A DNA stretch of 64,000 nt from positions 1 to 64,000 of the forward strand of contig NZ_JBIMSN010000062.1 of the NCBI RefSeq assembly GCF_043944905.1. The letters are read 5' to 3'. The translations under genes were made by a program, and so were the position numbers. This DNA comes from Antrihabitans spumae. GTDB lineage: Bacteria; Actinomycetota; Actinomycetes; Mycobacteriales; Mycobacteriaceae. Positions 1-9,059 of this stretch are shown piece after piece. The first letter of the stretch is position 1. Every line of letters starts with the position of its first letter. Under the pieces are notes generated by a model. That model had not been told where the DNA came from, did not search any database, and saw only the letters and a list, made by a program, of their open reading frames with translations.

Positions 1-2
1 CC

Positions 3-716
3 ATGCGCTTCGACGGGACCAACGAGTCCGAAGTCGGCGATTGGTGGCGGACGCATTGGGGCTCCTGGTCGACACCTGCGCCCGGCAGCTTCAACGGTGC
101 CTCCATGTCCGAAGGTGAGAGTCACCGGATCGCCGCCGGACTGAGCGAGGTGGCGATGGACCACGTCGCAGACGTCCTCGATCGCGAGGGCGCGACCGAA
201 ATCCTGTTCCGCAGCGGGGCCACCAGAACGATCGCACCAGGCAGCTGGATAGTGAATTGCACGGGTTATCTCTTCCGCGACAGGCCGTACGAGCCGTATG
301 CCTCCCGCAGCGGCAGGGTGATCTCGATACAGCCGCGGTCTGCGACCTTCCCGCTCTCCTTGTGGATGGGCTTCCTCACCACTCACCTGCTGTTCGCGGA
401 CAAGATACGAGATGCCCGCCTGTACGAGCTCGATCTGGTCGACCTGCGGCAGAAGTCGAAGGCAGCACTGTGGCCTGCGATGATGTCGCTCGGCCAGCAC
501 AATATGAGCCTGGTGATGGACAACGTGCCGCCGAAGGCGTTGCTGGACCTCGGGTTCGACCTCGATCGGTGGTTCCCGTTGCCGCGGCGGATGGTTCAGA
601 CGGCACGGTTCATGATCGGACACCGCAGAAAGCGCGAGCACCATCGCCGGACGCTCGACGCGCTGCGTGAACGATTCGATGTTCGGTGCGGCCCGCTACC
701 TGAACACAACAGCTGA
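3..716 (+). CDS. FAD/NAD(P)-binding oxidoreductase-like protein, C-terminal part (5' end outside window)
   Basis: The frame is open from the window edge and the first ATG lies two bases in, so this is probably the C-terminal portion of a longer gene. The visible 237 residues contain a stretch ending in SWIVNCTGYLF (about residues 81-91). This resembles the end of the second dinucleotide-binding fold in flavin-dependent monooxygenase-like proteins, where a hydrophobic strand and a T-G pair return to the FAD. The tail is rich in Arg and His and has no membrane segment. The next gene starts 56 nt downstream on the same strand, so co-transcription is possible. The family call rests on this one motif and the general composition; substrate and reaction cannot be read. 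Confidence 0.45.
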   Translation: MRFDGTNESEVGDWWRTHWGSWSTPAPGSFNGASMSEGESHRIAAGLSEVAMDHVADVLDREGATEILFRSGATRTIAPGSWIVNCTGYLFRDRPYEPYASRSGRVISIQPRSATFPLSLWMGFLTTHLLFADKIRDARLYELDLVDLRQKSKAALWPAMMSLGQHNMSLVMDNVPPKALLDLGFDLDRWFPLPRRMVQTARFMIGHRRKREHHRRTLDALRERFDVRCGPLPEHNS

Positions 717-772
717 GCTATAGCGTCGTGCGCATGGCCTGCCGGCCGTCCGATCCGAGCAGAGGAGCTCAC

Positions 773-1549
773 GTGCCAGAGTCGAACGGGCTCGTCTACA
801 ACCGTCGAGGTTCCGGTGTGCCGCTACTTCTCGTGCACGGCCTCGGCAGCCGCAAGGAGGTCTGGAACCCCATCGCGCCCGCACTCGCCGAACGCCGCGA
901 CGTGATCGCCGTCGATCTACCGGGATTCGGGTCCTCCGCGGTCGACGGTCCGGGTGGGGTCCATCGATACGTCGATCGAGTCGCGACCTTCATCGACGAC
1001 CTCGGTCTGGACAAGCCGGAAGTCGCGGGCAACTCGATGGGTGGTGCAATCGCGCTGGAACTGGGTCGTCGTGGGGTTGTCAGCAAGGTGACGGCCGTGT
1101 CGCCGATCGGGTTCTGGACCAAGGCAGAACGGATCTGGTGCCAACAGGCCCTTTCGAAGACGCGCGCGCTCGGCAAGTTCGCACCGCTACAGCTTTCTCG
1201 CGTGATACACACCGGCGCCGGCGGCAACATGCTGCGGCTCACCTACGGCAAGCCGCACCTCGTCGCCGAACAACAGAAGCAGGGCGACCTCGAAGGTCTG
1301 CTGCTGGCAACGGGATTCGACGAAGCGGCAGCGTCGTTCGCGGGCTACGACTTCGAGCGTGGCAACGCACTCGACGACGTTGCGGTGACCGTTGCGTGGG
1401 GGACACGTGACGCGCTGCTCTTCTACCGAACGCAAGCCGCTCGTGCCAGGGCGGCGCTACCGAAGGCCTCCCACGTCGTACTGCGCGGATCGGGGCACGT
1501 TCCGTTCGCGGACGATCCAGCGGGATGTGTCGACGCGATCCTCGGCTGA
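773..1549 (+). CDS. alpha/beta hydrolase
   Basis: This is a 258-residue alpha/beta-hydrolase fold enzyme of unknown substrate, probably cytoplasmic since no signal peptide is seen. Visible motifs are the oxyanion-hole segment LLVHGLGS near residue 20, the nucleophile elbow GNSMGG near residue 83 (Ser nucleophile), a late acid in WGTRDAL, and the catalytic His in GSGHVPF near the C terminus. A GTG at 728 would extend the protein by 15 residues. I prefer the GTG at 773 because AGAGGAG lies six bases before it and the hydrolase fold begins directly after. The gene converges with the disrupted aldehyde dehydrogenase gene downstream. Confidence 0.8.
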   Translation: MPESNGLVYNRRGSGVPLLLVHGLGSRKEVWNPIAPALAERRDVIAVDLPGFGSSAVDGPGGVHRYVDRVATFIDDLGLDKPEVAGNSMGGAIALELGRRGVVSKVTAVSPIGFWTKAERIWCQQALSKTRALGKFAPLQLSRVIHTGAGGNMLRLTYGKPHLVAEQQKQGDLEGLLLATGFDEAAASFAGYDFERGNALDDVAVTVAWGTRDALLFYRTQAARARAALPKASHVVLRGSGHVPFADDPAGCVDAILG

Positions 1550-1613
1550 CCGAGTGTGTACCTGCTGTCGATTCCACTCGCTCGTGACGACAGTAGGTAC
1601 ACACTCGACGAGC

Positions 1614-3128
1614 TCAGGTGTGCCGACCGTGCCGGAAGCCGATGATCTTGCGGATCATCGACACCGTCGACGCCTTCCGCGAAAACGACAGCAGTTCCAT
1701 CCCGGGTATCGCGAATCGCTGACGAGCGATCGAATGTGAACGAGTGAACTCGCGCATCCCTTCTTCGCCGTGGATCCGACCGATACCCGATTCGCCGACG
1801 CCACCGAACGGCAACGTCGAGATGGCTCCGAATGCCAACACCGAGTTCACCGACGTCGCGCCGACCCGAAGTTTGCGCGCGATCTCCATGCCGTTCTTCC
1901 GTGAGTAGACGGTCGACGCGAGCGCGTAGGCAGAATCGTTGGCGAGTTCGATCGCTTCGTCGACACTCTTGCACGACCGGACCGTGACGGTCGGACCGAA
2001 CGTCTCCTCGGAAACGGCGAGCGAGTCCTCGGGTACGTCGACGAGGACGACCGGCTCGATGTAGGCGCCCTTGATCGAATCGAGTCCACCGACGATCGCG
2101 CGGCCGCCCTTGTCGAGTGCGTCGGCGATGTGGCGTCGAACGACCTCGATCTGGCTCGGCATCGTCATCGGTCCGTAGGCGGCCTTGGCGTCGGATCCGG
2201 GTTTGATATTGCGAAGATTCTTCGCGAGCTTCTCGACGAAGGCGTCGTAGACACTCTCGACGACATAGATCCGCTCGGTGCCCGCGCACGTCTGGCCGCT
2301 GTTCGACGCAACCGACCAGGCGATGGCGTCCGCTGCCGCGGTCACGTCGGCGTCGTCGGCGACGATCGCTGCGTCCTTACCGCCGCATTCGAGTAGGACC
2401 GGGGTCAGGTTCGCTGCGGCGGCGGCCATGATGCGTTTGCCTGTCGCGGTCGATCCTGTGAAGGCGATCTTGTCGACTCCGGAGGTCACCAACGCAGCAC
2501 CGGTCTCGCCGTAGCCGTTGACGACCGACAGAATGCCAAGGGGCAGTTCGGGATTGGCCTTCGCAAAAGCGTCCGCGTAGAAGTGGCCGATCGACACCGT
2601 GTACTCACTCGGCTTGAACACGATCGCGTTACCCGCCGCGAGCGCATAGGCGATCGAACCGTTCGGTGTGTAGACGGGATAGTTCCATGGTCCGATGACG
2701 CCGACGACGCCGAGCGGACGTTGCTCGATGACCGCTTCGCAGTTCGCCATGAACAATCCTGGCGAGACCTTCTTCGGCGACAACGTCTTCTTGGCGTTCT
2801 TCGCGGCCCAGTCGATGTGTTCGAGGGCGAGCACCAACTCGAGGTAGGCGTCCTCGGCTGGCTAGCCGTTTTCGCGGAGCACCAACTCGCACAGCTCGTC
2901 GGCATGGTTGGTCAGATACGACCCCCAACGCAGCAACGCCCTCTTCCGGCCTTCGAAGTCGAGTTCGTGCCAGACGCTTGCGGCGACGCGGGCGCGGGAC
3001 ACCGCAGCGGCGACGCCTTCGCTGTCGTGGATCGGCCATTCGGCGATGACCGCACCCGTCGCGGGGTCGATCGATTCGAGGATCGCGGGTCGACTCGTCC
3101 GAGGTGGTGCGACTGGTGCTGAGGTCAT
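1614..3128 (-). pseudogene. NAD(P)-dependent aldehyde dehydrogenase (succinate-semialdehyde dehydrogenase-like), interrupted by an in-frame TAG
   Basis: Both halves lie in one reading frame of about 505 codons, the usual length of the aldehyde dehydrogenase superfamily. They are separated only by a TAG at 2862-2864. Before it the protein reads LVLRENG; after it, PAEDAYLELV. Family members normally carry Lys here (ENGKP), so a single AAG-to-TAG change explains the break. The downstream part keeps the Rossmann motif FTGSTATGK, the catalytic Glu in LLECGGKD and the nucleophile Cys in GQTCAGTER. The likely start is the ATG at 3128, with AAGGA just upstream. It follows the TetR gene by 31 nt and was probably in its operon. 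It could be a true pseudogene, a read-through gene, or a base-call error. Confidence 0.85.
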
Positions 3129-3159
3129 CGTGTTCCTTACGTTTTCGTCGGTATCGGTC

Positions 3160-4413
3160 TCAGGGCGTTGGTGTTGCTGCATCGTCGGGCTGTGTATCGG
3201 TCGCGGGTGCGCCTGCTCGCAGCACGGTCTTCATCAACGTCGCGACGCGTGAGCGGCTCTGCGGGGAGTTGTCGAAGCGGATCAACCTGCCGACATCGAG
3301 AACGAGTCCGAGTGCAGCGTGAACGCGGAAGCGGGCAGCAACCGTGCCGAGGCCGGGGAACTGTGCCGTCAGTAGGTGCACCCATTCTTCGATGTGCTGG
3401 CTCTGCAGGGCGCGAAGGTCGCTGCGTTCGCGGGCGGGCAGGTTGCCGAACTCTGCGAAGTAGACGGAGATCAGCGCTGGATTGACGAAGGCGAGGCGGA
3501 CGTAGCGAGTGACAAGATTGTCCATGGCCGCTGCTGGATCGGCTGCTTCGCCGAGTGCGTCCGAGGTCGCAACGGCGAGACGTTCGCTCGCGCGGTAGAA
3601 CACAGCGGCGAGAATTTCGGCCTTGCCCGCGAAGTAGCGGTACACGCTGGAGGCGGTGATACCTGCTACGACGCCGATCTCTTCGATCGTCGCCTCGTGA
3701 TAGCCGCGTTTGTCGAAGATCTCGAGGGCGGCCGCAATAAGGGACTCGCGTTTCGCGGCTACGGCGAGGCCGCCGTCGTGTCGGGTCGAAGCCGCGAGTT
3801 CGGTTGGTGCAGCGGGGAGTTCGCATTCGAGCACCGACCGTGCCAGGCTGTCGATCAGTGCTTCGGTGCGGCCGGCGCTCAGTGCGATCCGGTGCACGGT
3901 GATGCTCGCGATGACGCTGAGGGTCGCGGCGGCAAGCATGGCGATGTCGCTCTCGGGCAGGCGAGGCCGCAGTTCGTGCAGCGGTCGCGCAACCCGCTGG
4001 TTCACCTCGTCCCACAGCCCGCGAAATCGTTCACGATCGTCGTCGCCGAGGTAGCGCGATTCCCACCGGTAGATACCGCCGGACCGTCGGTTGTCGATCG
4101 TCACGGCAACAATTTCGTGCACCGTGGCCGCGAGTCGTTCGCGAGCGTCGGGCAGGTGTTGCGGTACCTCGGTGACGGCGAGCAGGCGGTCGACGATGGC
4201 GTCCGCTGTCGCGACGAAGAGTGCGTACTTGTTCGGAAAATGCCGGTAGAGAGCTGGTCCCGAAATACCGATCTCGGCGGCTATTTCGTCCACTCCGACC
4301 GCGTGATACCCGCGTTCGCCGAACGCGTTGGCTGCAACTCTGACGATCTGCGCCTTGCGGTCGCGAGGGCGTCGCCGCACCGGTGTTGTCGTCGTCGCAC
4401 GATCGGTCGTCAT
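3160..4413 (-). CDS. TetR/AcrR family transcriptional regulator with two tandem TetR units
   Basis: This 417-residue protein contains two complete TetR-type units in one chain. The first helix-turn-helix is near residues 20-65 (AANAFGERGYHAVGVDEIA followed by ISGPALYRHFPNK). The second is near residues 215-260 (AALEIFDKRGYHEATIEEIG followed by ITASSVYRYFAGK). Ordinary TetR proteins are about 190-220 residues and bind as dimers, so this may act as a covalent pseudo-dimer. The start is taken at the ATG at 4413, behind GGGAGG; an upstream in-frame start adds 15 unlikely residues. The gene is divergent from an acyl-CoA operon and upstream of the broken aldehyde dehydrogenase, so it probably controls both. 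Ligand unknown; an acyl-CoA is an inference from context. Confidence 0.88.
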   Translation of the reverse strand: MTTDRATTTTPVRRRPRDRKAQIVRVAANAFGERGYHAVGVDEIAAEIGISGPALYRHFPNKYALFVATADAIVDRLLAVTEVPQHLPDARERLAATVHEIVAVTIDNRRSGGIYRWESRYLGDDDRERFRGLWDEVNQRVARPLHELRPRLPESDIAMLAAATLSVIASITVHRIALSAGRTEALIDSLARSVLECELPAAPTELAASTRHDGGLAVAAKRESLIAAALEIFDKRGYHEATIEEIGVVAGITASSVYRYFAGKAEILAAVFYRASERLAVATSDALGEAADPAAAMDNLVTRYVRLAFVNPALISVYFAEFGNLPARERSDLRALQSQHIEEWVHLLTAQFPGLGTVAARFRVHAALGLVLDVGRLIRFDNSPQSRSRVATLMKTVLRAGAPATDTQPDDAATPTP

Positions 4414-4475
4414 CTGCCGCCTCCCTTGCGAATCGTCGAGTTTGCCACACCGCGTCACCTACCGTGGGTCCGGTA

Positions 4476-4504
4476 TTGACAGCCTGCCAAGATGTCCATA
4501 AGTT
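4476..4504 (+). promoter_or_regulatory. Predicted sigma-70-type promoter of the acyl-CoA operon
   Basis: A perfect -35 hexamer TTGACA (4476-4481) is separated by 17 bp from TAAGTT (4499-4504), which fits the actinobacterial -10 pattern TANNNT. It lies in the divergent space between the TetR gene and the nitronate monooxygenase-like gene and points toward the latter, leaving a leader of about 60 nt. Confidence 0.6.
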
Positions 4505-4570
4505 AACCACGATTCGCAAAAAGCGGAAGCGGTTCTCTCGATCCCGCCTTCGACAGCAGAAAGAGATGCA

Positions 4571-5563
4571 ATGTTGCGTACTCGGTTCACAGAGGTGTTC
4601 GGCGTCGAGCACCCGATCGTTCAGGGCGGAATGATGTGGGTCGGCCGCGCCGAACTCGTCGCTGCCGTCGCCAATGCGGGCGCACTCGGTTTCATCACCG
4701 CGTTGACACAGCCGACCCCCGACGACCTGACCAAGGAGATCGCGCGAACCCGTGAGCTGACCGACAAACCGTTCGGCGTGAACCTCACGATCCTGCCGTC
4801 GATCACGCCACCGCCGTACGAGGAATATCGTCAGGCCATCATCGACAGCGGCATCAAGATCGTCGAGATCGCAGGCGGTAATCCGGCGACTCATCTCTCC
4901 CATCTCAAGGACCACGGCATCAAGGTCCTGCACAAATGCACGAGCGTGAAGCACGCGCTGAAAGCGCAGCAGGTCGGCGTCGACGGCGTGAGCATCGACG
5001 GTTTCGAGTGCGCCGGCCATCCCGGTGAGAACGACATTCCCGGATTGATCCTGATCCCTGCCGCGGCGAAACACCTGACGATTCCGATGATCGCATCGGG
5101 TGGAATCGCCGACGCACAGGGTTTGGTCGCAGCACTCGCGCTCGGCGCCGACGGGGTCAACATGGGTACACGTTTTATGTGTACGCAGGAATCCGGTGTG
5201 GCTCAGAAGGTCAAGGAGCAGATCGTCGCGAACAGCGAACTCGACACGAAACTCATCTTCCGAACGCTGAACAACACCGCCCGCGTCGCCGACAACGCGA
5301 TCAGCCGCAAGGTCGTCGAGATCGAAAAGTCGGGCGGCTCTTTCGACGACATCCGCGATCTGGTTTCCGGTCAACGCGGTCGCAAGGTCTTCGAAGAGGG
5401 CGACCTCGATGCAGGCATCTGGACCACAGGGCAATCGCAAGGTCTCATTCACGACATTCCGACCGTTGCCGACCTGGTGACGCGGATGATCGATGAAGCT
5501 GAAGACATCATCACCGGCAGGCTGAACGAAATTGTCGCCGCACCCGTCACAGCGAGGAGCTGA
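4571..5563 (+). CDS. nitronate monooxygenase-like NAD(P)H-dependent flavin oxidoreductase
   Basis: The 330-residue protein matches the 2-nitropropane dioxygenase/nitronate monooxygenase TIM-barrel family, FMN-dependent cytoplasmic enzymes. Diagnostic segments are VQGGMMWVGRAELVAAVANAG at the N terminus, the conserved ECAGHPG in mid-protein and the phosphate-binding ASGGIADAQGL followed by ALGADGVNMGTRF. In mycobacterial-type genomes such genes often sit with fadD and enoyl-CoA hydratase genes, where the substrate may be an unsaturated acyl-CoA rather than a nitronate. Here it is the first gene of an operon: the next gene begins 6 nt after its stop. It is probably controlled by the divergent tandem TetR regulator. 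Confidence 0.85.
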   Translation: MLRTRFTEVFGVEHPIVQGGMMWVGRAELVAAVANAGALGFITALTQPTPDDLTKEIARTRELTDKPFGVNLTILPSITPPPYEEYRQAIIDSGIKIVEIAGGNPATHLSHLKDHGIKVLHKCTSVKHALKAQQVGVDGVSIDGFECAGHPGENDIPGLILIPAAAKHLTIPMIASGGIADAQGLVAALALGADGVNMGTRFMCTQESGVAQKVKEQIVANSELDTKLIFRTLNNTARVADNAISRKVVEIEKSGGSFDDIRDLVSGQRGRKVFEEGDLDAGIWTTGQSQGLIHDIPTVADLVTRMIDEAEDIITGRLNEIVAAPVTARS

Positions 5564-5569
5564 CCCGTC

Positions 5570-6373
5570 ATGACCGAGACGACAACAACAAGAGCGCCTC
5601 GATACACGGCGATCAACGACGACGGCGTACTTCGCGTCACCATCACCAACCCGAAGCGGATGAACGCACTCGACTACGACACGATGGTCGCGCTCGGCGA
5701 CGTGTTCGTCGGCGTTGCCACCGACAGGTCGGTCCGCGTCGTGGTGCTCACCGGCGATGGCGATCGAGCCTTCTGTACCGGTGCCGACCTGTCGTCGAGT
5801 GTCGCCGAGGCCGGCCGGGGGATCACACCGGAGATGACCATGGACGCCGCGAATCGTGTTGTGCGAGCGATCATCGAAGCCCCGGTGCCCGTGATTACGC
5901 GCGTCAAGGGGTCCGCAGCGGGCGTCGGTGTTGCGCTCGCGGTCGCCGCCGACCTCGTCTACGCGAGCGAGGATGCGTACCTGCTCCTTGCGTTCGTCAA
6001 CATCGGGCTTATGCCGGACGGTGGCGCTGCGGCGATGATCGCGGCAAGCGCAGGCAGAGCACTCGCAGCCGAGATGGCGTTGCTCGGGCAGCGACTGCCC
6101 GCCGCGGCCGCGAAGGAGGCGGGTCTGTTCGCTGGAGTGCTTCCGGCCGACGAACTCGACGCGACGGTGGACGCCGCGGCTCGCAAGCTCGCGAGTGGAC
6201 CACGGCGGGCGCTCGAGCTGGCCAAGCAGGCTCTCAACAGTGCGACACTGCCCGCACTCGACGCGGCCCTCGAGCGAGAGAAGGTCGGGCAATCGGAACT
6301 GCTCACCTCGCCCGACTTCCAAGAGGGTGCGATGGCGATGCTGCAGAAGCGTCCAGCGAAGTTCGGGGCGTGA
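5570..6373 (+). CDS. enoyl-CoA hydratase/isomerase family protein
   Basis: This is a 267-residue crotonase-fold protein. The oxyanion-hole motif GDRAFCTGADLSS is near residue 65 and a second loop, GSAAGVGVALAVAADLVYASE, near residue 115. The segment GLMPDGGAA shows that the Glu used by true hydratases as second catalytic residue is replaced by Asp in a P-D-G-G context, as seen in several crotonase-family isomerases. The residue aligned with the other hydratase Glu also appears absent. I therefore read it as a crotonase-family enzyme that may isomerise rather than hydrate. It lies between the flavin oxidoreductase and the acyl-CoA ligase, overlapping the latter by four bases, which suggests translational coupling. 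Confidence 0.88.
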   Translation: MTETTTTRAPRYTAINDDGVLRVTITNPKRMNALDYDTMVALGDVFVGVATDRSVRVVVLTGDGDRAFCTGADLSSSVAEAGRGITPEMTMDAANRVVRAIIEAPVPVITRVKGSAAGVGVALAVAADLVYASEDAYLLLAFVNIGLMPDGGAAAMIAASAGRALAAEMALLGQRLPAAAAKEAGLFAGVLPADELDATVDAAARKLASGPRRALELAKQALNSATLPALDAALEREKVGQSELLTSPDFQEGAMAMLQKRPAKFGA

Positions 6374-7947
6374 CCACAATGACGAACCCCGAAATGTCGG
6401 AGCCGCTGCGGTCGCGCCGCAATCATTGGAACAATCAGGTCGCGGTGCACGCCCAGATGCGTCCGGACGCAACAGCTTTCCGCTATCTGGGTCAGGACAC
6501 GAGCTGGCGGCAGGTGCACGAGCGCTCGGAGGCTCTCGCCGATGCGCTGTCGCGTCGGGGTGTCACCAAGGGCGACCGCGTCCTGATTCTGATGCTCAAC
6601 CATCCCGAGTACATCGAATCGGTGCTCGCGATCAACGCCCTGGCCGCCATTGCGGTACCGGTGAACTTCCGGCTGACCCCACCCGAGATCGGCTATATCG
6701 TCGCCGACAGCGGCGCGAAGACGATCATCACCGACACTCCGCTCGCGCCGCTGGTTGCCGCGGTCCGCACGCAGGCGCCGGTGCTGTCGACCTGCATCGT
6801 CGTGGGTGGTGAAACGGGAGAGGGAGTTCTCGGCTACGAGGCGCTGGTCGCCGAACAGGGCGAGAGTCATGAACCGCTCGACATTCCCGAAGACACCCCT
6901 GCGCTCATCATGTACACCTCGGGCACAACCGGCAGCCCCAAGGGTGCGGTGCTCTCCCATATCAACATGCAGAGCCAAGCGCTGACCGCGATTCGGGCGT
7001 TCGAAGCCGTTTCCGACGACGTCGCCTTCTGCGCCGCGCCGATGTTCCACATCGCCGGCCTCGGCAGCATCGCGCCGACCATCCTGCTCGGCGGCAAGAC
7101 CGTCGTGCATCCGCTCGGCGCTTTCAACGCGACCGAAGTGTTGGACGCCTGGGAGCAGGAGCAGGCGACGTCTGTTTTCCTCGTGCCCGCACAGTGGCAG
7201 GTCATCTGCGCCGACGATTCCGTGCCGAATCGCAAGCTCGCGTTGCGTGCGATCAGTTGGGGTGCTGCGCCTGCGTCCGACAGTGTGCTGCGCGCCATGT
7301 CGGACGCGTTCCCCGCCGCCCGCAATGTCGCAGTCTTCGGTCAGACGGAGATGTCGCCGATCACGTGTGTTCTCGAGGGCAAGGACGCGCTCCGCAAACT
7401 CGGCTCCGTCGGTTGGGTGATTCCGACCATCGCGGCGCGGGTCGTCGACGACGAGATGAACGACGTCGCACCGGGTGAGATCGGCGAAATCGTCTACCGC
7501 GGACCGACACTCATGCAGGGCTACTGGAACAAGCCCGAAGCCACCGCCGATGCGTTCGCAGGCGGCTGGTTCCATTCCGGGGATCTCGTACGCCAGGACG
7601 ACGAGGGTTTCGTCTACGTCGTCGACCGCAAGAAAGACATGATCATCTCGGGCGGAGAGAACATCTATTGCGCCGAGGTCGAGAACGTGTTGTTCGCGCA
7701 CGACAAGATTCGGGAAGCCGCGGTCATCGGTCGTTCGGACGAGAAATGGGGCGAAGTTCCGGTAGCGGTCGTCGCGCTTGCGGGCGCGGACGCTGTCGAA
7801 CTCGCCGACCTGGAACCCTTCCTGAACGAACGGCTCGCCAGGTACAAACACCCCAAGGACTTGATCGTTGTCGACGAGCTTCCACGCAATGCCAGCGGCA
7901 AGGTCGTCAAGCATCAGTTGCGCAAGGAGTACGCGAGTAACCAGTAG
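6370..7947 (+). CDS. acyl-CoA synthetase (AMP-binding, FadD-type)
   Basis: This 525-residue ANL-superfamily enzyme activates a carboxylic acid to its CoA ester through an acyl-adenylate. The ATP-binding motif YTSGTTGSPKG is near residue 180, the adenylate motif FGQTEMSP near 320, and the hinge region GWFHSGD with DRKKDMIISGGENIYCAEVE near 400-435. The C-terminal catalytic Lys lies in NASGKVVK. Length and motif order fit medium/long-chain or aromatic acid CoA ligases; chain length cannot be read. The GTG start at 6370 overlaps the preceding stop (GTGA); an ATG three codons on is an alternative. It provides the CoA ester for the crotonase-type and reductase partners of this operon. Confidence 0.92.
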   Translation: MTTMTNPEMSEPLRSRRNHWNNQVAVHAQMRPDATAFRYLGQDTSWRQVHERSEALADALSRRGVTKGDRVLILMLNHPEYIESVLAINALAAIAVPVNFRLTPPEIGYIVADSGAKTIITDTPLAPLVAAVRTQAPVLSTCIVVGGETGEGVLGYEALVAEQGESHEPLDIPEDTPALIMYTSGTTGSPKGAVLSHINMQSQALTAIRAFEAVSDDVAFCAAPMFHIAGLGSIAPTILLGGKTVVHPLGAFNATEVLDAWEQEQATSVFLVPAQWQVICADDSVPNRKLALRAISWGAAPASDSVLRAMSDAFPAARNVAVFGQTEMSPITCVLEGKDALRKLGSVGWVIPTIAARVVDDEMNDVAPGEIGEIVYRGPTLMQGYWNKPEATADAFAGGWFHSGDLVRQDDEGFVYVVDRKKDMIISGGENIYCAEVENVLFAHDKIREAAVIGRSDEKWGEVPVAVVALAGADAVELADLEPFLNERLARYKHPKDLIVVDELPRNASGKVVKHQLRKEYASNQ

Positions 7948-8000
7948 GCGAGATCGTCGATCCGACCCGGCGAATCGGCCCGCTGGTTTAGGCTTCGACG

Positions 8001-9059
8001 ATGGCATATTTGGTAACGGGGGCTACGGGTTTCATCGGGCGCTTCCTTGTTCCGGAGCTGCTGAAACGTGACGGCGACGTCCACGTACTCGTCCGTGCGG
8101 GGTCGGAAGGAAAGCTGGCCAACCGAGCGAAAGCGTGGGGGGCGGGCGACCGAATCAAACCCGTCGCAGGCGATCTCGGCAAAACGGCTCTCGGCATCGA
8201 TCCGGCGTGGATCGACGCCCATCGTGGCGATATCGACCACATGTTCCACTTGGCCGCGATCTACGACATGACCGCCTCCGACGAGCAGAACGAACTGCTC
8301 AACAACGGTGGAACGCGGCATGCCGTGCAGGTTGCGAATGCGCTGGAGGTCGGCACGCTGAACCACACGTCGTCGGTCGCGGCAGCGGGTCTGTACGAGG
8401 GCATCTTCACCGAGGACATGTTCGACGAAGGCCAAGAGCTACCGTCGCCGTACCACCGGACGAAGTTCGAGTCGGAGAAGATCGTCCGCGACGAATCGGA
8501 ACGACCGTGGCGGGTGTACCGCCCGGCAATCGTCGTCGGCAATTCGGTGACAGGCGAGATGGACAAGATCGACGGTCCGTACTACTTCTTCAAGATGCTG
8601 CGCCTGGCCGGCCGACTGCCCGGCCGGGTACCGCTGCTGGTGCCGGATCTCGGCGAGACGAACATCGTCCCCGTCGACTACATCGCCCGCGCGATGGACC
8701 ACATCGCCCACGTTCCCGGCCTGGATCGCGAAGCGTTCCACCTGGTGAACCCCGACGCCCAGAATTCGGTCGACGTGATGAACCTGTTCGCCGAGCAGGC
8801 CGGCGCACCGCGGCTCAAGCAACTGCTTCCGAAGCAGGCGATGACCCTCGCGATGAAGGTCCCCGGCGTGCAGAGCGTGCTGATGCCAGGGGTCGGCGTG
8901 CCGCCGGAGGTGATCGAGCACACCGAGTTCACCTGTCATTTCGATTCCACGAGAACCGTTGCAGCCCTTGCGGGTAGCGGTATCTCGGTGCCGCCGCTCG
9001 CCGACTATGCCGGTGTGCTGTGGCGATATTGGGAACACAATCTCGCTGACCACTCCTAG
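8001..9059 (+). CDS. extended SDR-family NAD(P)-dependent oxidoreductase
   Basis: This 352-residue protein has an N-terminal Rossmann motif VTGATGFIGRFL and the catalytic YxxxK as YHRTKFE near residue 150, typical of extended short-chain dehydrogenases related to thioester reductases and epimerases. A motif NIVPVDYIARAMDHIAH near residue 222 is common in male-sterility/NAD-binding-4 type reductases. Such proteins in mycolic-acid bacteria are often fused to a second SDR domain; this one is single-domain. It starts 53 nt after the acyl-CoA synthetase and may reduce the product of that pathway. Its stop overlaps by four bases the stop region of the convergent sigma factor gene. Confidence 0.8.
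   Translation: MAYLVTGATGFIGRFLVPELLKRDGDVHVLVRAGSEGKLANRAKAWGAGDRIKPVAGDLGKTALGIDPAWIDAHRGDIDHMFHLAAIYDMTASDEQNELLNNGGTRHAVQVANALEVGTLNHTSSVAAAGLYEGIFTEDMFDEGQELPSPYHRTKFESEKIVRDESERPWRVYRPAIVVGNSVTGEMDKIDGPYYFFKMLRLAGRLPGRVPLLVPDLGETNIVPVDYIARAMDHIAHVPGLDREAFHLVNPDAQNSVDVMNLFAEQAGAPRLKQLLPKQAMTLAMKVPGVQSVLMPGVGVPPEVIEHTEFTCHFDSTRTVAALAGSGISVPPLADYAGVLWRYWEHNLADHS

Noticed and set aside
2855..2870. Amber codon as pyrrolysine or programmed read-through
   Set aside because: The family has ordinary Lys at this place and nothing in the window suggests a dedicated decoding system.
4031..6472. 813-residue reverse-strand open frame across the TetR, oxidoreductase and hydratase genes
   Set aside because: It overlaps three genes with clear motifs and is a product of strong codon bias.
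5959..8007. 682-residue reverse-strand open frame over the acyl-CoA synthetase
   Set aside because: No family character; fully antisense to a gene with all ANL motifs.
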